NCBI RefSeq assembly: GCF_030380735.1
Contig: NZ_JAUDRZ010000030.1
Location: 642,045-706,044, forward strand
Source: Rhizobium sp. S152
GTDB taxonomy: Bacteria > Pseudomonadota > Alphaproteobacteria > Rhizobiales > Rhizobiaceae
DNA length: 64,000 bases
Direction: 5' to 3'
Part shown: piece by piece, positions 10,602 to 19,848 of the stretch
Position numbering within the stretch: the stretch's first letter is position 1
Layout: each line of letters starts with the position of its first letter
The notes under the pieces: model-generated
What the model saw: only the letters and a program-made list of their open reading frames with translations
The model's database searches: none
Told to the model about the DNA's origin: nothing
Made by a program: the position numbers and the translations under genes

Positions 10602-10850
10602 ATGGAAGGCGTAGGCTGGATTGCTGCGATCATCATCGGCGGCTTGGCGGGTTGGCTGGCAGGCATTCTGATGAACATCCGCTTCGGTGTTTTGATGAAC
10701 ATCGTGATCGGCATCGTGGGCGCGGTGATCGCCAGTGCGATCTTCACCCGCGCCGGCATCTATGTCGCCAGCGGTTGGCTGGGTTACCTTGTGACGGGTT
10801 TCGTCGGCTCGTGCATCTTGCTATTTATGGCAAAACTCGTCAGACGCTGA
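10602..10850 (+). CDS. Second GlsB/YeaQ/YmgE-type membrane protein
   Basis: 82 residues from the ATG at 10602 (MEGVGWIAAIIIGGLAGWLA), with three hydrophobic segments and the family pattern GGxAGWLAGxLM near the N terminus followed by GIVGAVI. A TTG nine bases earlier is possible. Same type as the gene before it but not a recent copy. It lies directly before lipA, with about 40 bp between. Confidence 0.75.
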   Translation: MEGVGWIAAIIIGGLAGWLAGILMNIRFGVLMNIVIGIVGAVIASAIFTRAGIYVASGWLGYLVTGFVGSCILLFMAKLVRR

Positions 10851-10890
10851 CGAAGGAGGCCGCGTCCGGCGGTTTGAAGGCAGGTTATTG

Positions 10891-11865
10891 ATGGTAACTA
10901 TTCTCGACAGGATCAATCCAAACGCTGAAAAGCGCGTGCGGCACCCGGAAAAGGCGCACAAGCCTGATACCGAAGTCATGCGCAAGCCGGACTGGATCCG
11001 CGTCAAGGCGCCGACCTCCAAGGGCTACGCCGAGACCCGCTCGATCGTGAAGGAGCACAAGCTCGTCACCGTCTGCGAGGAAGCGGGCTGCCCGAATATC
11101 GGCGAGTGCTGGGACAAGAAGCACGCCACCTTCATGATCATGGGCGAGATCTGTACCCGCGCCTGTTCCTTCTGCAACGTCGCGACCGGCAAGCCGAACG
11201 CGCTTGACATGGCCGAGCCCGAGAGCGTTGCGAAGGCCGTCAAGGAGATGGGCCTCAGCCACGTCGTCATCACCTCTGTTGACCGCGACGATCTGGAAGA
11301 CGGCGGCGCCGAGCACTTCGAGAAGGTGATCTGGGCGATCCGTGCCGCGTCGCCGACGACCACCATCGAAATCCTGACGCCCGACTTCCTGAAGAAGCCC
11401 GGTGCACTGGAGCGCGTTGTCGCGGCCAAGCCTGACGTCTTCAACCACAACATGGAAACAGTTCCGGGCAATTATCTCACCGTCCGCCCCGGCGCGCGCT
11501 ACTTCCACTCCGTCCGCCTGCTGCAGCGGGTGAAGGAACTGGACCCGACCATGTTCACCAAGTCGGGCATCATGGTCGGCCTCGGCGAGGAGCGCAACGA
11601 AGTGCTGCAGCTGATGGATGACCTGCGCGTCGCCGACGTCGACTTCCTGACGATCGGCCAGTACCTGCAGCCGACCCGCAAGCATCACGCCGTCATGAGC
11701 TACGTCACGCCCGAGGAATTCAAGTCCTACGAGACGGTCGCCTACACCAAGGGCTTCCTGATGGTCGCCTCCAGCCCGCTCACCCGCTCCTCGCACCACG
11801 CCGGCGACGACTTCGCCCGCCTGCGCGCGGCGCGCGAGAAGAAGGTGCTGGTGGCTGCGGAGTAA
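10891..11865 (+). CDS. lipA: Lipoyl synthase (radical SAM)
   Basis: Inserts two sulfurs into octanoyl groups on the lipoyl domains of PDH and related complexes. Two 4Fe-4S motifs are visible: the auxiliary cluster CEEAGCPNIGEC (about residues 62-73) and the radical-SAM CTRACSFC (about 88-95). The C terminus has the conserved SSPLTRSSHHAGDDF serine ligand region. 324 residues, normal length. The ATG at 10891 follows GGCAGG; a TTG codon directly before it is in frame. Genomically linked to the lipoyl-bearing PdhB and PdhC it serves. Confidence 0.97.
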   Translation: MVTILDRINPNAEKRVRHPEKAHKPDTEVMRKPDWIRVKAPTSKGYAETRSIVKEHKLVTVCEEAGCPNIGECWDKKHATFMIMGEICTRACSFCNVATGKPNALDMAEPESVAKAVKEMGLSHVVITSVDRDDLEDGGAEHFEKVIWAIRAASPTTTIEILTPDFLKKPGALERVVAAKPDVFNHNMETVPGNYLTVRPGARYFHSVRLLQRVKELDPTMFTKSGIMVGLGEERNEVLQLMDDLRVADVDFLTIGQYLQPTRKHHAVMSYVTPEEFKSYETVAYTKGFLMVASSPLTRSSHHAGDDFARLRAAREKKVLVAAE

Positions 11866-11931
11866 GACGGTTCTCTCGGCGGGCCTGCTGTGCCATGATC
11901 GGCGGCAGGCAATGCAACAAAGGAACACGTC

Positions 11932-12168
11932 ATGCCCGTGGTAACAGTGACGGTGCCGGAAGAGATGAAGGCCTGGCTGGAAAAGCAGGCCGCCGCCGGC
12001 CGCTATGCCGATGCGTCCGACTATGTGCGCGATCTTGTTCGCCGCGACCAGGAGCGCGCGAGCAAGATCGCCCGTATGCAGGCTCTTGTCGATGAAGGGC
12101 TGGCAAGCGGCGTTTCGGACGAAACCATGGATGACATTCTGCGGTCGCTCAACGAAGCGGCGGAATAG
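11932..12168 (+). CDS. ParD-type antitoxin
   Basis: 78-residue ribbon-helix-helix antitoxin of the ParD/CopG kind: VTVTVPEEMKAWLEKQ forms the strand-helix DNA-binding part and YADASDYVRDLVRRDQE the second helix. The acidic C-terminal tail (SDETMDDILRSLNEAAE) would wrap the toxin. It should neutralise the ParE-like toxin five bases downstream and autorepress the pair. An AAAGGAA site precedes the start. Confidence 0.88.
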   Translation: MPVVTVTVPEEMKAWLEKQAAAGRYADASDYVRDLVRRDQERASKIARMQALVDEGLASGVSDETMDDILRSLNEAAE

Positions 12169-12173
12169 GTCTC

Positions 12174-12458
12174 ATGGGCTACCGGCTGTCGCGTCAGGCC
12201 GCTCATGATCTTCGTACTATTCACGCGACGGGCCTTCGGCTTTTTGGAAAAGCGCAAGCCGACAGCTATCACCGTCATTTGGGTGATATCTTCGAAATAC
12301 TCGCAGATAACCCGAAACTCGCCCGACTTCGCCAGGAAATCACCCCGCCGGTGAGGATACATCCTTGCGGCGCGCACTTGATTGTCTACCATGAGTTGGG
12401 TGATGGTGGCATTCTCATCATCCGCGTGCGCCATGGCCACGAGAATTGGCAGGCATAA
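12174..12458 (+). CDS. ParE/RelE-family toxin
   Basis: 94-residue toxin of the RelE/ParE superfamily, with the typical opening YRLSRQAAHDLRTI and the C-terminal strands HLIVYHEL and ILIIRVRHGHENW. ParE members usually poison gyrase; RelE members cut mRNA. The partner being ParD-like favours ParE. It starts five bases after the antitoxin stop, the standard antitoxin-toxin order. Chromosomal and apparently intact. Confidence 0.88.
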   Translation: MGYRLSRQAAHDLRTIHATGLRLFGKAQADSYHRHLGDIFEILADNPKLARLRQEITPPVRIHPCGAHLIVYHELGDGGILIIRVRHGHENWQA

Positions 12459-12524
12459 TCTCGGTAGTGCCTTCCATACCCGTCCAAGCGGCCTGATCTT
12501 CCAACAACCAGACAAGAGGCCATC

Positions 12525-13115
12525 GTGTTGCAACAACCGAAGCATCGGCTGAACGTCACCGATCTCGGTGAGGCGGCAGAATTGCTGAAGCGCGCCGACC
12601 GCATCGTCATTTTCGGCTCGTCAGGTGGCGGCAAGAGCACGCTGGCGCAGAGGCTCGCGCGGATCCTCGATCTCCGCTACGTCTCCATGGACCGCGAGGT
12701 GTTCTGGCTGCCCGGATGGGTCTTGAGGCCGAGGCCGGAGCAGCGCGAAATCATCACCGAGATCGTTGCCGGGGACCGCTGGATCATCGATGGCAACAAC
12801 CCGAGGACGCTCGATCTCAGGCTGCCGCGCGCCGATGTGATCCTGTGGGTGAGAGTGTCGCGCTGGCTCTGCCTGTGGAGCATCTTCAAGCGCGGCATCG
12901 TCTATCGCGGCAGAACGCGGCCCGACATGGCGCCTGGGTGCCTGGAGCAGTGGCCGGACCGGGAGTTCATGTCCTATGTCTGGAATTTCGAAAGGGACGA
13001 CGTGCCCGAATTCATGGAAGGCATCCGCCTGCATGGGTCCGACGTCCCGCTGGTCGAATTGAGGAGCAGGGCGCAGATGGGGCTGCTGCTTCAGCGCCTC
13101 GAAGCCATCGGGTAG
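12525..13115 (+). CDS. P-loop kinase-like protein (adenylate-kinase/topology-modulation type), copy 1
   Basis: 196 residues with Walker A GSSGGGKSTLAQRLA (near residue 29), a MDREVFWLPGWVLRP block after it, and an Arg-rich lid (RGRTRPDMAPG). This is the small P-loop family often annotated as adenylate kinase or FlaR/topology modulation protein; the real substrate is unknown. The starting GTG/TTG region is preceded by AAGAGG. A paralogue follows directly. Confidence 0.8.
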   Translation: MLQQPKHRLNVTDLGEAAELLKRADRIVIFGSSGGGKSTLAQRLARILDLRYVSMDREVFWLPGWVLRPRPEQREIITEIVAGDRWIIDGNNPRTLDLRLPRADVILWVRVSRWLCLWSIFKRGIVYRGRTRPDMAPGCLEQWPDREFMSYVWNFERDDVPEFMEGIRLHGSDVPLVELRSRAQMGLLLQRLEAIG

Positions 13116-13158
13116 GATGACAGCCTGATTCGGTCTTTGCTTGCGGGAGGGGAAAGAT

Positions 13159-13728
13159 ATGCCGAATTTCGTGACCGATATCACCAGTGCCGCGGATCTT
13201 GTCAGCCGCGCCGACCGAATTCTTGTGGTCGGCTGCTCCGGCGGCGGCAAGACGACGCTGTCGAAACGTTTGGGCGCGCGGCTTGATCTGCTGCACATCT
13301 CGATGGACCGCGACTTCTATTGGCTGCCCGGCTGGGTGAAGCGGCCTAAGGCCGAGGAGCGCGAGATGATCGCGGCCGCTGTCGCCGAAGAGCGATGGCT
13401 GATGGACGGCACCGGCGCTTCGACTTTCGATCTCAGGATGCCGCGCACCGATGTGGTGCTCTGGGTGCGGCTGCCGCGCTGGCGCTGCCTGCTCGGTGTC
13501 ACCACAAGGTGGCTTCGCTGGCGGGGCAGGGCGCGGCCGGAGATGGCGCCGGGTTGCCCGGAAAAGCTCGACCTGGATTTCATAAGCTTCATCTGGAATT
13601 TCGAGCGACGCTGGGTGCCGCTCATCCTTGCCGGCATCGAGCGATACAAGCCGGATGTGCCTGTTCTACAGTTGAAATCGCACCGGGAAATGCGCCGCCT
13701 TCTTGATCTTCTCGGCGCGCCCGCTTAA
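13159..13728 (+). CDS. P-loop kinase-like protein, copy 2
   Basis: 189 residues from the ATG at 13159, preceded by GGGAGGGG. It parallels the previous gene block by block: GCSGGGKTTLSKRL, MDRDFYWLPGWVKRP, FDLRMPRTDVVLWVRLPRW, RARPEMAPGCPEKLD and FIWNFER. The two are tandem paralogues diverged to moderate identity. The substrate is unknown. Downstream, ratA starts nine bases after the stop. Confidence 0.8.
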   Translation: MPNFVTDITSAADLVSRADRILVVGCSGGGKTTLSKRLGARLDLLHISMDRDFYWLPGWVKRPKAEEREMIAAAVAEERWLMDGTGASTFDLRMPRTDVVLWVRLPRWRCLLGVTTRWLRWRGRARPEMAPGCPEKLDLDFISFIWNFERRWVPLILAGIERYKPDVPVLQLKSHREMRRLLDLLGAPA

Positions 13729-13737
13729 CTGCCGCTC

Positions 13738-14181
13738 ATGCCTCAGTTCGAAACGCATCGCCCCGTACCGCATTCCGCCGACCAGATGTTCGACCTCGTT
13801 GCCGATGTCGAGCGCTATCCGGAGTTTCTTCCGCTCTGTGAGGCACTGGCCATACGCAGCCGCAAGGAGCGCGACGGCAAGGTGCTGCTGGTCGCCGATA
13901 TGACTGTCGGCTACAAGGCGATCCGCGAGACCTTCACCACGCAGGTGTTGCTCAACAAGGCTGAGCGGCTGATCGAGGTGAAGTATATCGACGGCCCGTT
14001 CAAATACTTGGACAATCGCTGGCGCTTCGAGGAGACCGCTACGGGTTCCAACGTGCACTTCTTCATCGATTACGAGTTCAAGAGCCGCATTCTCGGCGCG
14101 CTGATGGGCTCGATGTTCGATCGCGCCTTCCGCATGTTCACCGACGCCTTCGAGACCCGCGCCGCCAAGATCTACGTCTGA
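13738..14181 (+). CDS. ratA: RatA/Coq10-type START-domain protein
   Basis: 147-residue polyketide-cyclase/START domain protein, opening MPQFETHRPVPHSADQMFDL as in the RatA/Coq10 family. In mitochondria Coq10 binds ubiquinone; E. coli RatA was described as a ribosome-association toxin. In alphaproteobacteria the gene commonly follows lipA, so a role in quinone-dependent respiration is at least as likely. Its 3' end overlaps the convergent pncC gene by about 10 bp. Confidence 0.85.
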   Translation: MPQFETHRPVPHSADQMFDLVADVERYPEFLPLCEALAIRSRKERDGKVLLVADMTVGYKAIRETFTTQVLLNKAERLIEVKYIDGPFKYLDNRWRFEETATGSNVHFFIDYEFKSRILGALMGSMFDRAFRMFTDAFETRAAKIYV

Positions 14182-14672
14182 GCGAGCTCGGCGATCATCT
14201 CCAGCGCCGTGCGCACGGTTGCCAGCCGCACCTGGTCGCGACCGATATCGCCATAGAGCATCTTGCGATGGATGAGACCGCCTGAGCGCGATTTCGCGGC
14301 GAGATGCACCAGCCCCACCGGTTTCTCGGCTGACCCGCCGCCCGGGCCGGCGACGCCGGTGACGGCAACGGCAATCGCCGCGCGCGAGCGGAAGACGGCG
14401 CCATGCACCATCTGCCGTGCCGTTTCCTCGCTCACCGCGCCATAGCGGGCAAGCGTAGCCTCCTGGACGTCCAGCATCTCCATTTTCGCCGTGTTCGTAT
14501 AGGTGACGAAGCCGCGATCGACGACGGCGGAAGACCCCGCGATCTCGGTGAGCGCACCGGCGATCAGTCCGCCCGTGCACGATTCCGCCGTCGAGACCAT
14601 CAGCCCCGCCGCGGTGAAGTCTCGGATGATCTTCTCTGCTTTGTCGGTGATGTCGGTCGGGAAGATGCTCAT
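14172..14672 (-). CDS. pncC: CinA C-terminal-domain protein (nicotinamide-nucleotide amidase)
   Basis: 166 residues, consisting only of the CinA C-terminal domain. The family signature STAESCTGGLIAGALT is near residue 27 and AVTGVAGPGGGS near 108. It deamidates nicotinamide mononucleotide in NAD recycling. The ATG at 14672 follows GGGGAA; longer upstream reading frames are the shadow of ispDF. It starts two bases after the ispDF stop, so the two form one minus-strand unit. Confidence 0.92.
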   Translation of the reverse strand: MSIFPTDITDKAEKIIRDFTAAGLMVSTAESCTGGLIAGALTEIAGSSAVVDRGFVTYTNTAKMEMLDVQEATLARYGAVSEETARQMVHGAVFRSRAAIAVAVTGVAGPGGGSAEKPVGLVHLAAKSRSGGLIHRKMLYGDIGRDQVRLATVRTALEMIAELAQT

Positions 14673-14674
14673 GA

Positions 14675-15889
14675 TCAATTCCCCTGGTACACCACCGTGG
14701 CGGTGGCGATGGCGGCGATGCCCTCGCGGCGGCCGACAAAGCCGATCGTCTCGTTGGTGGTTGCCTTGACCGAGCAGCGGTCGATCGAGATGCCGAGAAA
14801 TTCCGCCAGGCTGGCGCGCATCGTGTCGCGATGCGGTCCGACCTTCGGCGCCTCGGCGATCAGCGTCACGTCCGCGTTCATGATGGTGCCGCCGCGTTCG
14901 CGCACGATCTTTGCCGCGTGCTCGATGAAGATGCGCGAAGGGGCGCCTTTCCATTGCGGGTCCGATGGCGGGAAGTGGTCGCCGATGTCGCCGGCGCCGC
15001 AGGTGGCGAGAAGGGCGTCCGTCAGCGCATGCAGCGCGACGTCGGCGTCGGAATGACCCTTGAGCTTCTGGTCGTGCGGGATGAACACGCCGCAGAGCGT
15101 AACGCCATCGCCTGCCTCGAGCTGATGCACGTCGTAGCCGTTGCCGGTGCGCACATCGGGAAGCTGGTTGCTGGAGAGTTTGTGGTCCGCCATCGCGATA
15201 TCCCGCCTCACTGTCAGTTTTACATTATCGACCATGCCCTCGACGATCCGGACCGGAACGCCGGCCCATTCGGCGATAGCGGCATCGTCGGTGAAGTCGG
15301 AGAGCCCGGCCGCCGCGACGCGTTCATGCGCGTCGAGGATGGTGCCGAAGTCGAAGGACTGCGGCGTCTGTGCCGCGTATAGTTGCGCCCGCGATACCGT
15401 CTCGATCACCAGCCCGTCGGCATCCGCCCGCTTCAGTGTATCGGCGATAGGCGTTGCCGGCAGCACGGCTGCCGCGCCGCCGGCAAGACTGCCTGCGATG
15501 CGGTCGAGCAGCACGTGATCGAAGAATGGCCGCACGGCATCGTGGATCAGCACATGCGAGATGCCCTTGTCCTGCAGATGACGCAGGCCCGAAAGCACCG
15601 ATTGCTGCCGCGTCTGGCCACCATGCACCACATCGATCGGTGTTACCGAGAGCACATGCCGAAACGCCCGCGCAAACAGCGCTTCGTCATCAGGGTGAAT
15701 CACCACGACGATATGCTGGGCGGGATCCCAGGAACTGAATTTCTCAAGTGTATGCGTAATCACCGGCTTGCCGCCGATCATGCGATACTGTTTGGGTCCT
15801 TCCTCTGACGCGCCCGCGCGTTCCCCGCGACCGGCGGCGACGACGACGACACCAATGGAAAGTGGTTGCTTTTGTTGCATTTGCGGCAT
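14675..15889 (-). CDS. ispDF: Bifunctional IspD/IspF (MEP pathway)
   Basis: 404-residue fusion. The N-terminal IspD part makes CDP-methylerythritol (nucleotide loop VVVVAAGRGERAG; also IHDAVRPFF). The C-terminal IspF part from about 245 forms the cyclic diphosphate (metal ligands in GYDVHQLE and GHSDADVALHALTDALL). The fusion is usual in alphaproteobacteria. GGGGAT lies five bases before the ATG. Divergent from dusB; the 160-bp gap should hold both promoters. Confidence 0.95.
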   Translation of the reverse strand: MPQMQQKQPLSIGVVVVAAGRGERAGASEEGPKQYRMIGGKPVITHTLEKFSSWDPAQHIVVVIHPDDEALFARAFRHVLSVTPIDVVHGGQTRQQSVLSGLRHLQDKGISHVLIHDAVRPFFDHVLLDRIAGSLAGGAAAVLPATPIADTLKRADADGLVIETVSRAQLYAAQTPQSFDFGTILDAHERVAAAGLSDFTDDAAIAEWAGVPVRIVEGMVDNVKLTVRRDIAMADHKLSSNQLPDVRTGNGYDVHQLEAGDGVTLCGVFIPHDQKLKGHSDADVALHALTDALLATCGAGDIGDHFPPSDPQWKGAPSRIFIEHAAKIVRERGGTIMNADVTLIAEAPKVGPHRDTMRASLAEFLGISIDRCSVKATTNETIGFVGRREGIAAIATATVVYQGN

Positions 15890-15986
15890 AAATCCCCAAA
15901 AAGCAGAATTTGCTATGGTGCTCTAACGGCTTGGCGCATCGAATTCCAGCATCTGCCCGAAAAATATCATTTCGGATTCTGCCCCC

Positions 15987-16015
15987 TTGGCAAGCCTCTC
16001 AAACCTGTCTAAAAA
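15987..16015 (+). promoter_or_regulatory. Candidate sigma-70 promoter for dusB-ntrBC
   Basis: TTGGCA and TAAAAA are separated by 17 bp and lie about 37 bp upstream of the dusB start in the ispDF/dusB divergent gap. Only a consensus match; no transcript data. Confidence 0.35.
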
Positions 16016-16051
16016 TAGTGCACACATCCTGCGTGCCTGAAAGATAATCAT

Positions 16052-17053
16052 TTGTCTTATACGGACTTTGCATCGCCTTTGCAGATCGGGACGGTCGCGG
16101 TGAGAAACCGCGTCGTGCTCGCACCGATGTCCGGCGTTACCGACATGCCGTTTCGGCAGCTCGCCTGGCGTTATGGAGCGGGGCTTGTCGTGACCGAGAT
16201 GGTCGCAAGCCGGGAACTCGTCAATAGCACATCCGAATCATGGTCGCGATTGAGGAGCGCCGGCTTCCAGCCGCACATGGTGCAGCTTGCCGGACGCGAA
16301 GCTTATTGGATGGCCGAGGCCGCGAAGATCGCAGCCGGCAACGGCGCCGATATCATCGACATCAATATGGGCTGCCCGGCCAAGAAGGTAATCGGCGGCT
16401 ATTCGGGTTCCGCGCTGATGCGCGACCCGGACCACGCGCTTGGTCTTATCGAGGCGACGGTAAAGGCCGTCGACGTCCCCGTCACGCTAAAGATGCGGTT
16501 GGGCTGGGACGAAAACTCCATCAACGCTCCTCATATCGCCAGGCGCGCCGAGGAGGCGGGTATAAAGCTCGTCACCATTCACGGCCGTACGCGCATGCAG
16601 TTCTACGAAGGTCGGGCCGATTGGGACGCGATCCGCGCGGTGCGCGACGTACTCTCCATCCCGCTGGTTGCGAATGGCGATGTCGAGACAGCTGAAGACG
16701 CCCAGGAAATCCTGCGCCGCTCGGGCGCCGACGCCGTGATGATCGGCCGGGGCTGCCAGGGCAGGCCGTGGCATGCGGGCGTGATTGCCGGCAGCGCAAC
16801 GCCCAACGCCTGGGAGATCCCTGATATCGCCGTCGAGCACTATCACATGATGCTGGACTTCTACGGTGAGTCTGTGGCGGTGCGTCACGCAAGAAAACAT
16901 CTCGGCTGGTATCTCGATCGCTTCGCGCCGTCGCTTGCCGCATCCGAAAAGACCGCGATCATGACTGCACGCGATCCGCGCGAGGTATCCGCTCGGTTCC
17001 ACGACGCCCTGATGGCAGCGGCGTCGAGCGTTGACGCCCGGGAGGCCGCATGA
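16052..17053 (+). CDS. dusB: tRNA-dihydrouridine synthase (NifR3/DusB)
   Basis: FMN enzyme that reduces uridines in tRNA D-loops. TIM-barrel blocks seen: VLAPMSGVTDMPFR, NMGCPAKKVIGGYSGSALM with the catalytic Cys, TIHGRTRMQFY, and ADAVMIGRGCQGRPW. 333 residues. The first start available is a TTG at 16052 after AAAGAT; no ATG fits. It overlaps ntrB by four bases (ATGA), the classic nifR3-ntrBC operon. Confidence 0.95.
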   Translation: MSYTDFASPLQIGTVAVRNRVVLAPMSGVTDMPFRQLAWRYGAGLVVTEMVASRELVNSTSESWSRLRSAGFQPHMVQLAGREAYWMAEAAKIAAGNGADIIDINMGCPAKKVIGGYSGSALMRDPDHALGLIEATVKAVDVPVTLKMRLGWDENSINAPHIARRAEEAGIKLVTIHGRTRMQFYEGRADWDAIRAVRDVLSIPLVANGDVETAEDAQEILRRSGADAVMIGRGCQGRPWHAGVIAGSATPNAWEIPDIAVEHYHMMLDFYGESVAVRHARKHLGWYLDRFAPSLAASEKTAIMTARDPREVSARFHDALMAAASSVDAREAA

Positions 17054-18200
17054 CCAATAACGTGCCGTCATCGTCCGACCACGCCGGCAGCGCCGTCGCG
17101 ATGGCCGTTCTCAATGCGATCCAGAATCCCGTGGTCATGGTCAACGAGGCCGGATTGGTCGCATTCGCCAACTGGGAGGCCGAGGCCTTCTTTGGAGCGA
17201 GCGCATCGCATCTGGCACGCTACAAGATCTCGACCTTCATCCCGTTCGGAAGCCCGCTTCTGGCACTGATCGATCAGGTGCGCGAGCGCCGTGCGCCGAT
17301 CAACGAATACCGCGTGGACTTGAGTTCGCCGCGTCTCGGCCAGGACAAGCTGGTCGATATCTACGTTGCCCCCGTGATCAGCGAGCCGGGTGCCGTCGTC
17401 ATCGTCTTCCAGGAACGCTCGATGGCCGACAAGATCGACCGACAGCTGACGCATCGCGCTGCCGCGCGCTCGGTCACCGGTCTCGCCTCCATGCTCGCCC
17501 ACGAGATCAAGAACCCGCTCTCAGGTATTCGCGGCGCCGCCCAGCTTCTGGAGCAATCGGCTGTCGATGAGGACCGGGCGCTGACGCGCTTGATCTGCGA
17601 CGAGACGGATCGCATCGTCTCGCTGGTCGATCGCATGGAGGTGTTCTCTGACGAGCGGCCTGTCGATCGCGTCCCCGTCAACATCCACTCGGTTCTCGAT
17701 CACGTCAAAGCCGTCGCCAGGGCCGGCTTTGCGCGAAACATCAAGATTACCGAGAACTACGACCCGTCGCTCCCGGCCGTGTACGCCAACCGCGACCAGC
17801 TCGTGCAAGTCTTTCTCAACCTCGTCAAGAACGCCAGCGAGGCGATCGGCGATCGTCCGGATGGCGAGATCGTGCTGACGACGGCATATCGTCCCGGCAT
17901 TCGCCTATCCGTCGCCGGAACCCGCGAAAAAATCTCGCTTCCGCTGGAATTCTGCGTGCAGGACAACGGCCCCGGCGTACCCGCGGACCTGTTGCCGCAT
18001 CTTTTCGATCCCTTCATCACCACCAAGACCAATGGCAGCGGCCTCGGTCTGGCGCTGGTGGCCAAGATCATCGGTGACCATGGCGGCATCATCGAATGCG
18101 ATAGCCAGAATAACCGCACCACGTTCCGCGTCCTGATGCCGGCATCGAAGGATGCCTCGTCCGAGGACGCTACCATCATAACATCCACAGGACCTTCTCG

Positions 18201-18204
<4 letters not shown>
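17050..18204 (+). CDS. ntrB: Nitrogen regulation sensor kinase NtrB (NRII)
   Basis: Soluble histidine kinase/phosphatase controlling NtrC in response to PII. Residues 10-130 form a PAS domain. The H-box is AHEIKNPLSGIRGAAQLLE with the phosphorylated His near 151. The N box is VFLNLVKNASEA and the G box GSGLGLALVAKII. 384 residues, no membrane segment. Translationally coupled to both neighbours (four-base overlaps with dusB and ntrC). Confidence 0.96.
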
Positions 18205-19652
<1,448 letters not shown>

Positions 19653-19848
19653 CAATGTGACGAAGGCCGTTGCATTTTCGCCACAATGCGTTGCTTATAA
19701 GTCACGCATGGGGTTGTGATTTCGCAGCAGTTTTAGACCCTCCGGGTCCTCGTTCGGAAGTCTGTCCGAACGGGTCGTATTGCGATTTGTAGCCTTGATC
19801 CTTGGGGCGCGGCGGATCCTCTGGTCCGTTGCCTGGAGAATTAAGCGA

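Noticed and set aside
14673..14954. N-terminal extension of pncC
   Set aside because: It lies inside ispDF in another frame and is His/Arg-rich; the ATG at 14672 has a good ribosome site and gives the normal CinA C-terminal domain.
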